Counted from the first letter of the stretch, positions 42,315 through 51,074 are shown. The stretch: 64,000 nt of DNA from SIG587 sp045544035 (GCA_045544035.1 JAZPYE010000013.1:146761-210760), one strand, 5' to 3'. The notes: generated from the sequence alone by a model not told the origin. Numbers and translations are program-made.

Positions 42315-42592
42315 TAGGGTAGAGCGAATAATCCGAACTCCGTTTTTAAAAGGCGGATTTTCGCTCATACTTTGTTAAAATACTCGTTAATCCGTCAGGA
42401 TTAACTGTGTTTTGTGCCAGGGCTAAACAAAAATTCGCTCTTTTAAAAATCTTTGACCTCAAAGGGAGAAGATTTCGAGTGATTTTTATTCAGTACAGGC
42501 GCAGTAAGGCTGACGCCTTGCAAGAATGAAATGGGTAAAAAGCGCCGAAATAAGCCTCTTTGAGGCGGGTTCGGATTATTTGCTCTACCCTA
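42315..42592 (-). repeat. TA-flanked inverted-repeat element, copy D
   Basis: A 278-bp non-coding element filling the glnS-nif3 gap. Both ends read TAGGGTAGAGC inward, with a 22-bp inverted repeat after the TA (one mismatch) that includes the ATCCGAAC motif. On the minus strand it shares blocks with copy C (60436-60712): GGCACAAAACRCAG, an 8-bp hairpin with TGAC loop (42386-42405), CGAGTATTTTAAC and an AGGC/GCCT hairpin (42506-42519). Its right end supplies the final G of the glnS TAG stop, and its left end abuts the nif3 Shine-Dalgarno. Confidence 0.85.
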
Positions 42593-44275
42593 TTTCTTTG
42601 TAAAAGAATCCTTAAGAGCAACTGTTCTATTGATAATTAAATTATCCTCACTGCTGTCCTTATCAATGCAGAAATAACCCTGGCGCATAAACTGGAAGGT
42701 GTCCCCTGCCTTGGCATTTTTAAGGTCGGCCTCAATTTTGCAGTTTTCAAGAATGGTCAGGCTTTCGGGATTAAGATTATCAGCAAAGGAGGAAACGCCC
42801 TCCTCATCCGAGGGATTTTCAACAACGAAAAGTCTATCATAAAGGCGAACGGTGGCCGTGGCGCAGTCCCGAGCGTTAACCCAGTGTAAAGTTCCCTTAA
42901 CCTTTCTGCCATCGGGGGTTTCGCCGCCGCGACTCTCGGGGTCATAGGTACAGTGAACAACGGTTATATTGCCATCGCTGTCGGTCTCGTGGGAAGCGTA
43001 CTTAATATAATAAGCGCCCTTGAGCCTTACCTCTTTTGCAGGACACAAGCGGAAATATTTTCCGGGAGGGTCCAGCATAAAGTCATCCTGCTCAATGAAA
43101 ATTTCATTTGAGAAGGTAACTTTTTTCTTACCGAGTTCGGGTTTACTCGGATTAATGTCAACCTCAATTTCCTCTTGTTTGTCGGCGGGATAGTTGTCAA
43201 TAACGATTTTCAAGGGGCGTAGCACCGCCATAGCGCGGTCGGCCTCAATATTCAAATAATCACGAACGCAGGATTCAAGTAAGGCATAGTCAATAACGCT
43301 ATGAGCCTTTGAAACACCGATTTTTTCAACGAAATTGCGAACAGCCTCGGCAGGGTAGCCTCTTCTTCTCATTCCGCAAAGGGTTGCCATTCTGGGGTCA
43401 TCCCAGCCCGAAACCAAATTATCCTCAACCAGCTTTAAGCACTTTCTCTTGCTGGTTAAAGTATAGTTTACATTCATTCTGGCAAACTCAATCTGCCTTG
43501 GGGGCATAGGAATTTCCAGCGCCTGCAAAAACCAGTTATAAAGGGGCCTGTGGTTTTCAAATTCAAGGGAGCAAAGGGAGTGGGTTACACCCTCCTTAGC
43601 ATCGGATAAGGGGTGGGCGAAATCGTACATAGGATAAACGCACCATTTATCCCCTGTTCTGTGGTGAGAAACCTTCATAATGCGGTAGATAATGGGGTCG
43701 CGCATATTAAGGTTGGAGGAAGCCATATCAATTTTAGCGCGAAGAACTCTGGCTCCGTTTTCAAACTCACCCTCGGTCATTCTACGGAACAGGTCAAGGT
43801 TTTCCTCGATACTGCGATTTCTATAAGGGCTCTCCTTTCCTGCCTCGGTTAAGGTGCCTCTGTATTCCCTCATTTGCTCAGGTGTTAAATCGCAAACATA
43901 GGCAAGGCCTTTTTCAATAAGCTTTACGGCACATTCGTAGATAAAATCAAAATAATCCGAAGCGAAATAGATGTTATCGGGTGTAAATCCCAGCCAGGCA
44001 ATATCCTCGGTTATGGCATCAACATATTCCACATCTTCCTTTGTGGGGTTGGTGTCATCAAGGCGCAAATTACATTTACCACCGTATTTCTCGGCGGTGC
44101 CGAAGTCAATGCAAATAGCTTTTGCGTGTCCAATGTGAAGATATCCATTAGGCTCGGGGGGAAAACGGGTTTGAACATAAGGATAAACGCCGCTTTCCAA
44201 ATCCTCATCAATAAAATCGTGAATAAAATTAGAGGGTTTTAGTTCCTCATTTTCTATGGTTTTAATCTCATCCAT
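42590..44275 (-). CDS. glnS: Glutamine--tRNA ligase
   Basis: Class I synthetase charging tRNA-Gln directly. The 561 residues show RFPPEPNGYLHIGHAK with HIGH, LRLDDTNP, the tRNA-binding region DPIIYRIMKVSHHRTGDKW, MYDFAHPLSDA, the KMSKS-like TSKRKCLKL, and the C-terminal anticodon beta-barrels. Many Firmicutes lack GlnRS and use GatCAB, so its presence is noteworthy. It follows gltX closely and ends in a TAG codon overlapping the repeat element by three bases. Confidence 0.95.
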   Translation of the reverse strand: MDEIKTIENEELKPSNFIHDFIDEDLESGVYPYVQTRFPPEPNGYLHIGHAKAICIDFGTAEKYGGKCNLRLDDTNPTKEDVEYVDAITEDIAWLGFTPDNIYFASDYFDFIYECAVKLIEKGLAYVCDLTPEQMREYRGTLTEAGKESPYRNRSIEENLDLFRRMTEGEFENGARVLRAKIDMASSNLNMRDPIIYRIMKVSHHRTGDKWCVYPMYDFAHPLSDAKEGVTHSLCSLEFENHRPLYNWFLQALEIPMPPRQIEFARMNVNYTLTSKRKCLKLVEDNLVSGWDDPRMATLCGMRRRGYPAEAVRNFVEKIGVSKAHSVIDYALLESCVRDYLNIEADRAMAVLRPLKIVIDNYPADKQEEIEVDINPSKPELGKKKVTFSNEIFIEQDDFMLDPPGKYFRLCPAKEVRLKGAYYIKYASHETDSDGNITVVHCTYDPESRGGETPDGRKVKGTLHWVNARDCATATVRLYDRLFVVENPSDEEGVSSFADNLNPESLTILENCKIEADLKNAKAGDTFQFMRQGYFCIDKDSSEDNLIINRTVALKDSFTKK

Positions 44276-44285
44276 CTTAAAACTC

Positions 44286-45941
44286 CTAAATGTTTGCTAT
44301 CATTTGATCAATGCGCTTAAAGCACTCAGTTTTGCCCAGCACCTGCATAATTGAGCAAAGGTCGGGTGTGTTGCGCCTGCCAGTTATGGCAATGCGAAGC
44401 ACGGTGCTTAAATCTCCTGCGTGGCCCTTATAGGCATCGGGATTTTGTTTATAATCTTTGGTCTGCTCGGCAAAGCCAAGGCCAGGACAAAGACCCTTAA
44501 TTTTATCAAACCAGGCCTGTCTATCATCGGCGGGGTCATAAACGCCCTTATAAAGCTCTAAAAATGCCTTGGCATCAGCCCCATCAATATTTTCGGGCAG
44601 GGTGTAATCGGTAACAAACAAGTTATCAAAGAAAAATGCAAAATAATCCTTTGCCTCGTTCCATTTTGCAAGGTCTTTTCGGGGCTTTGCGGCATCATCA
44701 CGGTCAATGGCAAGCATTGCCTTAGTGAAATCGGAGTCGGCGGTGAGCAGAGAATAAAAATCGCTGTCAAATTCCTTTGCCCAGGCGGTTATTTTTTCAT
44801 AAACCTCGCCGCTCTTCATTCGGCTGATACGGTTTTTGCTTACATCAGTGAGTTTTACCTCATCAAAAAGGGCGCCCGAAACGCTCATTTTCTTAAGATT
44901 AAATTTAAAATCCTTGTATGATGCATCGGGGTTAGCGCGGCGCCAGTCCTCAAAATCGGAGGAGGCGATTGTCATTAAATATTCAATAACGCTATCGGCT
45001 TCGTAGCCCTGTTCGGCAAAGAAATGAACGGCGGCCTCGGGGTCTTTTCTCTTTGAAATCTTGCGCTTTGCGCCGTTGTCCAGCTTCATAATGGGAGAAA
45101 CGTGGGCAAATTTCGGCACCTTAAAGCCAAGGGTTTTAAAAAGCTGAATGTGCTTCGGCACCGAGGAAATCCACTCATCACCACGGATTACGTGTGTTGT
45201 GTGCATTAGGTGGTCATCAATAGCGTGAGCAAAATGATAGGTAGGTATACCATCGGATTTAAGAAGAACAAAATCTTCATCGTTTTCGGGCATCTCAATT
45301 TTGCCCTTAATGGCATCCTCGAAAATAACCTTGTTTTCTTCACTGCCCATTGATTTAAGGCGGATAACATAGGTCTTGCCCTCATTTATAAGCTTTTCGG
45401 CTTCAGTGAAGGTTATATCCCTGTGTTTTGCCCACTTGCCGTGGTAACCCGTTCTGATTTTAGCGGCTTCCTGCTCGGCTCTCACTACTTCGAGCTCCTC
45501 TGCGGTGCAAAAACAGGGGTATGCAAGCCCTTCGCTTATAAGCTTTTTAACATAGGTCTGATAAATTTCGGCGCGGTGGCTCTGCTGATAAGGGCCGTAA
45601 TCACCCTTTTCATCAGTGCCCGAAATAAAGCCCTCGTCAATAGCAATGCCAAAACGGTTAAGACCATCAATAATATTCTCAATACCGCCCTCAATTTCCC
45701 TTTTTTTATCGGTATCCTCAATGCGGGTAAAGAAAACGCCGCCGGTGGAAGTTGCGGTAATTCTATTTACAAGCGCCGCAAAAAGTGTACCTAAATGCAG
45801 GTAGCCTGTGGGGCTGGGCGCAACACGAACAACCCTTGCCCCCTCGGGTAAATTACGCTGGGGATAAAGGTTTTCGTAGAAATCAGGTGTTTTGTTAATA
45901 TCAGGCAGCAAAAGCTCTGCCATTTTTTCATTTTGGGTCAT
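44286..45941 (-). CDS. gltX: Glutamate--tRNA ligase
   Basis: Class I synthetase, 551 residues. The signature reads APSPTGYLHLGTL (HLGT in place of HIGH), with FTRIEDTDKKRE, a DHLMHTTHVIRGDEW segment and the KMSKS-like KISKRKD. A zinc-site-like FCTAEE region is present (PCFCTAEELE). It lies between nrdR and glnS, so the window encodes both GluRS and GlnRS side by side. A discriminating GluRS is expected where GlnRS is present; this cannot be read from sequence alone. Confidence 0.93.
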   Translation of the reverse strand: MTQNEKMAELLLPDINKTPDFYENLYPQRNLPEGARVVRVAPSPTGYLHLGTLFAALVNRITATSTGGVFFTRIEDTDKKREIEGGIENIIDGLNRFGIAIDEGFISGTDEKGDYGPYQQSHRAEIYQTYVKKLISEGLAYPCFCTAEELEVVRAEQEAAKIRTGYHGKWAKHRDITFTEAEKLINEGKTYVIRLKSMGSEENKVIFEDAIKGKIEMPENDEDFVLLKSDGIPTYHFAHAIDDHLMHTTHVIRGDEWISSVPKHIQLFKTLGFKVPKFAHVSPIMKLDNGAKRKISKRKDPEAAVHFFAEQGYEADSVIEYLMTIASSDFEDWRRANPDASYKDFKFNLKKMSVSGALFDEVKLTDVSKNRISRMKSGEVYEKITAWAKEFDSDFYSLLTADSDFTKAMLAIDRDDAAKPRKDLAKWNEAKDYFAFFFDNLFVTDYTLPENIDGADAKAFLELYKGVYDPADDRQAWFDKIKGLCPGLGFAEQTKDYKQNPDAYKGHAGDLSTVLRIAITGRRNTPDLCSIMQVLGKTECFKRIDQMIANI

Positions 45942-45969
45942 TGCCTTAAAGCACTCCTAGGAATAAATA

Positions 45970-46425
45970 TTACTGATTTTTAAGCAGCTTATTAAGCTCG
46001 CTCATAAATGTGTTAATATCCTTAAACTGGCGGTAAACCGAGGCAAAGCGAACATAGGCTACCTCATCAACAGACTTTAACTTGTCCATAACCAGCTCGC
46101 CGATTTTTTCCGATGTTACCTCGCGGTCAAGTGTGTTCTGAATGGTGGACTCAATTTCATCAATCATGCTTTCAAGCTGGTCAATGGAAACAGGACGCTT
46201 TTCGCAGGCGCGAAGCATACCTGTTAAGAGCTTATCTCGATTAAAGGTTTCGCGTGTTTTATCCTTCTTTATAACCATAATGGGCAGGGATTCAATCTGC
46301 TCATAGGTTGTAAAGCGCTTGGTGCAGTTAAGGCACTCTCTCCTGCGGCGAATTTTTTCGCCCTCATCGGTGGGTCTAGAATCAATTACCTTGCTTTCTT
46401 CGAAACCGCAATATGGACATTTCAT
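45970..46425 (-). CDS. nrdR: Transcriptional repressor NrdR
   Basis: ATP-cone repressor of ribonucleotide reductase genes. The 151 residues start with a zinc ribbon (MKCPYCGFEESKVIDSR and RRECLNCTKRFTTYE) followed by the ATP-cone (VIKKDKTRETFNRDKLLTGM, then VDEVAYVRFASVYRQFKDI). ATG at 46425 with AAAGGTGG upstream. First gene of a run with gltX and glnS. Its promoter spacer contains a partial NrdR-box-like ACACTACATATGGT, which may mean autoregulation. Confidence 0.95.
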   Translation of the reverse strand: MKCPYCGFEESKVIDSRPTDEGEKIRRRRECLNCTKRFTTYEQIESLPIMVIKKDKTRETFNRDKLLTGMLRACEKRPVSIDQLESMIDEIESTIQNTLDREVTSEKIGELVMDKLKSVDEVAYVRFASVYRQFKDINTFMSELNKLLKNQ

Positions 46426-46460
46426 AACATTTGGTCCACCTTTCAATAATTATTCATTTT

Positions 46461-46489
46461 ATTTTACCATATGTAGTGTTAAAAGGCAA
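46461..46489 (-). promoter_or_regulatory. Promoter of nrdR-gltX-glnS
   Basis: Minus-strand TTGCCT (46484-46489), 17-bp spacer, TAAAAT (46461-46466). The spacer carries ACACTACATATGGT, resembling one half of an NrdR box well and the other poorly. Confidence 0.65.
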
Positions 46490-46563
46490 GAAAAAAGGGG
46501 AATTTTAACAAGCTTTAATTCATATAATTTAACAAAAACGCAAAAAGAAAGGAAGGAAAAACC

Positions 46564-47490
46564 GTGAACGCCTTTTTTCCTGAGGGTTGGCTTACCGCCT
46601 CCCGCCAAAATCGTAAAAACACCTTTACACCATCTTTTTTAAGTGAGGCCGCCAAAACAGGCGAAATTTTAGAAAGTGTTGCCTATGTTTGCGACAATGA
46701 ACACAATTTGCTTGTTGATTTAGGTTCAATACGAGGCATTATCCCCCGGGAGGAGGGCGCCATTGGAATAAAAGAAAATTCCACTCGTGATATTGCTCTT
46801 ATCTCCCGCGTTGGAAAGCCTGTCTGCTTTGTTGTTGATGAGCTTTTGAGTGATGAAAACGGCAAGCTTGTGGCAATGCTTTCCAGAAGAAAAGCCCAAG
46901 AAAAATGCAGAGCAGAGTTTTTATCAACCCTCATAAAAGGGGATATTATCGGCGCCAAAATAACCCACCTCGAATCCTTCGGCGCCTTTTGTGACATCGG
47001 CTGCGGTGTGCCGGCCCTCCTGCCCATTGATTCCATTTCGGTCTCCCGCATTTCTCACCCTAAAGACCGCTTTAAGGTGGGCGATGATATAAAAGCCGTT
47101 GTAAAGGATATTTCGGAAGACGGCAAAATAACTTTAACCCACAAAGAACTTCTCGGCACCTGGCAGGAAAACGCCGATTTGTTTTCTGTGGGGCAAACTG
47201 TAACAGGGGTTGTGCGCTCGGTTGAGGATTACGGAATTTTCGTTGAGCTAACTCCAAATCTTGCAGGCCTTGCAGAGCTTAAAAGCGGGGTTAAGGTGGG
47301 AGATTTGGCAGGGGTTTACATTAAAAACATAATGAGTGATAAAATGAAGGTTAAACTTATTATTATTGACTCCTTTTCGGGAGATTATTCACCCGAAATA
47401 ACATATTTTAATTTTGATAACCATATTGACCGCTTTGATTATTCCCCCGAAAGCTGCAAAAGAAAAATTTTCACTGATTTTAACTCTTAG
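46564..47490 (+). CDS. S1-domain RNA-binding protein (RpsA-like)
   Basis: A 308-residue protein with S1 folds. The first region (about 30-100) is a divergent S1 (LVDLGSIRGIIPREEG). The second (about 125-200) reads GDIIGAKITHLESFGAFCDIGCGVPALLP, and the third (about 215-270) GQTVTGVVRSVEDYGIFVELTPNLAGL. Short S1 proteins of this kind occur in Clostridia in place of or beside RpsA and probably bind mRNA on the ribosome or act in RNA turnover. GTG start at 46564 after AAAGGAAGG. Single gene before mrp. Confidence 0.85.
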   Translation: MNAFFPEGWLTASRQNRKNTFTPSFLSEAAKTGEILESVAYVCDNEHNLLVDLGSIRGIIPREEGAIGIKENSTRDIALISRVGKPVCFVVDELLSDENGKLVAMLSRRKAQEKCRAEFLSTLIKGDIIGAKITHLESFGAFCDIGCGVPALLPIDSISVSRISHPKDRFKVGDDIKAVVKDISEDGKITLTHKELLGTWQENADLFSVGQTVTGVVRSVEDYGIFVELTPNLAGLAELKSGVKVGDLAGVYIKNIMSDKMKVKLIIIDSFSGDYSPEITYFNFDNHIDRFDYSPESCKRKIFTDFNS

Positions 47491-47493
47491 TCA

Positions 47494-47522
47494 TTGAAAA
47501 TTTAGGTTTAAAGGAGTATAAT
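47494..47522 (+). promoter_or_regulatory. SigA promoter of mrp
   Basis: TTGAAA (47494-47499), 17-bp spacer, TATAAT (47517-47522), 42 bp before the mrp start. Confidence 0.8.
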
Positions 47523-47563
47523 AATAAAACAATAATGTAAGTTATTTTTTGGAGATGTTTAAA

Positions 47564-48409
47564 TTGGCAGAAGAAAGAAAATGTAACAGTACCTCCTGCG
47601 ACGGTAATTGCGCAGGTTGCAAAAGTGCAAAAAAGGAGCCCGCTTCCCTTTTAGAGCCCACTAACGAGTTTAATAATATTAAAAAGGTTATCGGCGTTGT
47701 AAGCGGAAAAGGCGGCGTTGGTAAATCAATGGTTTCGGCATCTCTTGCCGTTTTAATGAGGCGAAAGGGCTATGAGGTCGGCCTTCTTGATGCCGATATA
47801 ACAGGCCCCTCAATTCCTAAAATGTTCGGTGTTAACGCAAGAGCAAAATCCAACGATTATGGCATTATGCCCGAAATCACAGCATCTGGAATAAAGCTGA
47901 TGTCCATAAATCTGCTTATGGAAAATGCCGAGTCCCCCGTTGTTTGGCGCGGTCCTGTTATTGCAGGCGCCGTTAAACAGTTCTGGACCGAAGTTATGTG
48001 GGGCGACCTTGATTATCTATTTATTGACTGCCCTCCAGGCACAGGCGATGTTCCCTTAACCGTTTTCCAGTCCATTCCCCTTGATGGCATTGTTATTGTA
48101 ACCTCCCCACAGGACCTCGTTTCCCTCATTGTTAAAAAAGCCTATAATATGGCAAAACTTATGAACATTCCCGTTCTAGGAATCGTTGAGAATATGAGCT
48201 ATGTTAAATGCCCCGACTGCGGCAAGGAGTTCCGCATTTTCGGCAAAAGCGACGTGACAAGTGTTGCAAAGCAGCTGGGCGTTCCCCTTCTTGACAAAAT
48301 GCCCATCGATACCTCTCTTGCGGCTTTAAGCGATGCAGGCGACATTGAAAAACTGAACACTCATTACCTCGACAACACCGCAAATGTTGTGGAAGAGAAA
48401 ACAAAATAA
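47564..48409 (+). CDS. mrp: Mrp/NBP35-type iron-sulfur carrier ATPase
   Basis: ApbC/Mrp P-loop NTPase that holds and delivers Fe-S clusters. The 281 residues begin with a cysteine-rich leader (CNSTSCDGNCAGC, about 7-19) like NBP35. Then come the deviant Walker A SGKGGVGKSMVSA (about 48-60), LLDADITGPSIPKM, IDCPPGTGDVP and a C-terminal CPDCG pair for cluster bridging. The TTG at 47564 is chosen because GGAGATG lies six bases before it; a TTG five codons upstream leaves no site. Monocistronic with promoter and terminator. Confidence 0.92.
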   Translation: MAEERKCNSTSCDGNCAGCKSAKKEPASLLEPTNEFNNIKKVIGVVSGKGGVGKSMVSASLAVLMRRKGYEVGLLDADITGPSIPKMFGVNARAKSNDYGIMPEITASGIKLMSINLLMENAESPVVWRGPVIAGAVKQFWTEVMWGDLDYLFIDCPPGTGDVPLTVFQSIPLDGIVIVTSPQDLVSLIVKKAYNMAKLMNIPVLGIVENMSYVKCPDCGKEFRIFGKSDVTSVAKQLGVPLLDKMPIDTSLAALSDAGDIEKLNTHYLDNTANVVEEKTK

Positions 48410-48414
48410 AAAAA

Positions 48415-48450
48415 CCACACCCCGACTTAAAAAAGTCGGGGTGTTTTGTT
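48415..48450 (+). terminator. Terminator after mrp
   Basis: Hairpin ACCCCGACTT/AAGTCGGGGT followed by GTTTTGTTTT. Confidence 0.88.
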
Positions 48451-48488
48451 TTAAATACGCGGTCTTGGGTGTCGGGGGGATGCAAGGG

Positions 48489-48517
48489 AGAACACAGTAG
48501 AACTGTCCCCTTGTGTT
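48489..48517 (-). repeat. REP-like 29-bp repeat, left copy
   Basis: On the minus strand the sequence starts AACACAAGGGGACAG and ends CTGTGTTCT; the ends AACACA and TGTGTT are complementary. It matches the copy at 49224-49252 in 24 of 29 positions, same orientation. A further GAACACAAGAGAG lies just upstream on the same strand (48540-48553). Such palindromes resemble REP sequences of Clostridia, but no RAYT transposase is present here. Confidence 0.65.
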
Positions 48518-48573
48518 TATCAAAACATCAAATTCTACTCTCTTGTGTTCCTGCTTCTTGGGTTCCCCTACCA

Positions 48574-49182
48574 TCAAGCAAGTTCTTTTGTTGTCTTTAT
48601 TATATATATTACCTTTAGAACCTCAATGTATAGTGAATAAATTACAACACCTAGCGCAAACAATAATACAAGTGGCAAAGAAGAAATGTCAAGAAGATTA
48701 ATAATATGAGAAATAAAATTAAACACGGCCAAAACAACATTAGCGCTTAAAAGTTTTTTCCATTTATTCGCCAAAACAATGTTGTTTGTTTTTTGAGAAA
48801 CTAAATTATAAAAGCCTTTACAAAAGAAATATGCAAAAGGAATCTCTAATATTGGAATGACAAATTTCAATGTTGTGATTACTGTGGGATTTATAATAAG
48901 CATTTGTGGAAAACATGCAACAATCATGTTTACAACGAAACTAATAACAGTTTTAGATATTTTCAAAGTTGCCGCAAGTTTAAACTCTTTATTTATGGTT
49001 GCAATAACAAAATAAATGAAAGCAATTAAAACAAATCCGGTAATTTGATAAGGAATATTTCTTGCCAATAAATCCGTATCGGCACTATTTATAAATGCTG
49101 TAGCAATTATAACAGTAACAAAAGAAAAAAATATTTCTAGTAAAAGCAAATAAACTTTTTTCTTTTCAGATAACGATTTCAT
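48574..49182 (-). CDS. AT-rich orphan membrane protein
   Basis: A 202-residue protein with about five to six hydrophobic segments (for example VYLLLLEIFFSFVTVIIATAF near 10-30 and VLLFALGVVIYSLYIEVLKVIY near 170-192). No family is recognised. It is clearly more AT-rich, and richer in Ile, Phe, Lys and Asn, than its neighbours, and lies between two REP-like repeats in direct orientation, so recent acquisition is likely. AGGAG is ten bases before the ATG. It is flanked by non-coding sequence of about 120-220 bp on each side. Confidence 0.6.
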   Translation of the reverse strand: MKSLSEKKKVYLLLLEIFFSFVTVIIATAFINSADTDLLARNIPYQITGFVLIAFIYFVIATINKEFKLAATLKISKTVISFVVNMIVACFPQMLIINPTVITTLKFVIPILEIPFAYFFCKGFYNLVSQKTNNIVLANKWKKLLSANVVLAVFNFISHIINLLDISSLPLVLLFALGVVIYSLYIEVLKVIYIIKTTKELA

Positions 49183-49223
49183 AATAAAACAACTCCTATT
49201 AGTATTTATTTAACGCATAAAAC

Positions 49224-49252
49224 AGAACACAAGAGAACCGTCCTATTGTGTT
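49224..49252 (-). repeat. REP-like 29-bp repeat, right copy
   Basis: Minus strand AACACAATAGGACGG...CTTGTGTTCT, 24 of 29 identical to the copy at 48489-48517 and in the same orientation. It is followed by a second AACACAAGGG at about 49257-49266. Together the copies bracket the AT-rich gene. Confidence 0.65.
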
Positions 49253-49378
49253 TCTGCCCTTGTGTTTTCTACTTTTATTTATACCATTTTTTGGAATACA
49301 CCTCAATAAATGCTACAAATCTGAAATCTATTTCTCTTTTTTACATAAAATCTTTTTTATGTTTTTGGCACAAAATAC

Positions 49379-49406
49379 AAAAGCGCCCTTTGCAGGGCGC
49401 TTTTTC
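49379..49406 (-). terminator. Terminator of the CNNM/CorC gene
   Basis: Minus-strand hairpin AAAAAGCGCCC/GGGCGCTTTT, followed by a TTTTG run, straddling the stop codon region. Confidence 0.8.
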
Positions 49407-50828
49407 TTATTCTTTATCCTTTTTCCTAGGCTTTTCCTCAGTTTCTTCCTCGGTTTCTTCCTCGGGGAGAAGCTCAACCTTAACCCTCTCAATTCTTCTT
49501 TCATCCACCTCTAAAACGGTAAACAAAAGGCGCTGGTAGGTAACCTGGGGATGCTCATCCTCACTGGGAATTCGGCCAAGCTCCGACATAATATATCCGC
49601 CGATGGTGTCATATTCACCTTCAGGAAGCTGAATTCCAAAGACCTCAATAAGTTCCTCGGTGTCGGTGGTGCCATCAAAGGTGTAGGTGGTTTCATTCAC
49701 CTGCTCAAATTCCTCATCCTCGTTATCATATTCATCCTGCATATTACCAACAATGGATTCAAGCAGGTCTTCAATGGTAACAAGGCCGGCAATGCCGCCG
49801 TACTCATCGCAGACAAAAATCATCTGCAGGCGCTTTTCGGTCATTTCATTAAACAAATCTCCGCAACGCTTTGATTCGGGAACGAACTCGGCAGGGCGCA
49901 TTAAATCGGCAATTTTTATTTCACTGGGAACGCGCTTTCCAACGTAAGGGAGCAAATCCTTAACGTATATAATACCCTTAATGTTATCAAGCTCTTCCTC
50001 AAAAACGGGGAGTCTTGAATAGCCCGCCTCAACGGTCTTTTCAATAACATCGGCAATTTTATCGTTTATTTCAACCGCCTCAATATCGGTTCTATGTGTC
50101 ATAACATCGGCGGCAACAATATCATCGAATTCGAAAATATTGTTAATCATTTCCTTTTGGCTTTCCTCAATAACGCCCTTTTCTTCGCCCGCATCAACCA
50201 TCATTCGAATTTCTTCCTCGGTCATTGTTTCTTCGCTTGCATTAGGGTCAAAACCGAAGATGCGAACAACAAGGTTGGTTGAAAAAGAAAGAAACTTAAT
50301 AAAAGGCTTCATTGCGCTTTTGATAAAGAGCAAAATACCAACAACTGCAAAGGAAATTTTCTCTCCGCACTGCATTGCAATGCGTTTTGGAGCAAGTTCT
50401 CCAAGCACCAAAGAGAAAAACGAAATAATAATTGTTACAAGAACCAATGAAACGCCCGAAATAAGACTAGTTGGGACATTGGGCAGCCAGCCGCTTATAA
50501 GGTTTGTAAGTGGCTCGGAAAAATTTTCGGCAGCAGAAGCCGAGGTTAAAAAGCCTGCCAAGGTTACGCCGATTTGAATAGTTGATAAAAAGCTTGAAGG
50601 ATTTTCTACAAGAGCTAAAACCTTTTTGGCCTTTTTATTGCCCTCCTCTGCCATTTTTTGCAGTTTTACATCGTTTAGGGAAATTATGGCAATTTCGCTC
50701 ATTGCAAAAAATGCGTTAACTAAAATAAGAAAGAAAAGTAGAACAATTTTCCAAATTAAATTCGAGGGCTCACCACCAAAAGAGGCTACCTCCATAATGT
50801 AATTCGCAGGCCCGGGGTCATCTAACAT
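49407..50828 (-). CDS. CNNM-type transporter (DUF21-CBS-CorC/HlyC domains)
   Basis: A 473-residue membrane protein of the CNNM/CorC/YhdP group, implicated in Mg2+ or other cation efflux; often mislabelled hemolysin. An N-terminal DUF21 membrane domain (about 25-205) has FFAMSEIAIISLN and LGELAPKRIAMQ. A CBS pair (about 225-340) has VADVMTHRTDIEAV and GIIYVKDLLPY. A CorC_HlyC domain (about 365-445) and a Glu-rich tail complete it. ATG at 50828 with GGAG upstream; a longer reading to 50912 has no support. Single-gene unit with its own terminator. Confidence 0.9.
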   Translation of the reverse strand: MLDDPGPANYIMEVASFGGEPSNLIWKIVLLFFLILVNAFFAMSEIAIISLNDVKLQKMAEEGNKKAKKVLALVENPSSFLSTIQIGVTLAGFLTSASAAENFSEPLTNLISGWLPNVPTSLISGVSLVLVTIIISFFSLVLGELAPKRIAMQCGEKISFAVVGILLFIKSAMKPFIKFLSFSTNLVVRIFGFDPNASEETMTEEEIRMMVDAGEEKGVIEESQKEMINNIFEFDDIVAADVMTHRTDIEAVEINDKIADVIEKTVEAGYSRLPVFEEELDNIKGIIYVKDLLPYVGKRVPSEIKIADLMRPAEFVPESKRCGDLFNEMTEKRLQMIFVCDEYGGIAGLVTIEDLLESIVGNMQDEYDNEDEEFEQVNETTYTFDGTTDTEELIEVFGIQLPEGEYDTIGGYIMSELGRIPSEDEHPQVTYQRLLFTVLEVDERRIERVKVELLPEEETEEETEEKPRKKDKE

Positions 50829-51000
50829 TTTGTCATTTCTCCATTCATTTTTAAAAGCAGTTTTGCTTTTTATTTTGAAAGGTGCAAAAAAGCACAATTT
50901 CAATAGTAACATATTATAACGAAAACGCTAAATTGTCAAGTTTTCGTTAAACACTCCGTTTATATGTGTAAAATATTGTTAAATTTTTAATAATTTACTA

Positions 51001-51029
51001 TTTACTTATTAAATTAAATATATTATAAT
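51001..51029 (+). promoter_or_regulatory. Promoter of nifJ
   Basis: TTTACT (51001-51006), 17-bp spacer, TATAAT (51024-51029). A Rex-like inverted repeat TTGTTAAATTTTTAATAA (50976-50993) lies eight bases upstream of the -35 box. Confidence 0.6.
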
Positions 51030-51074
51030 ACATTTGTATGATTTTGTCGTACGCTTTTTTGTTGTGCGCAAAAC

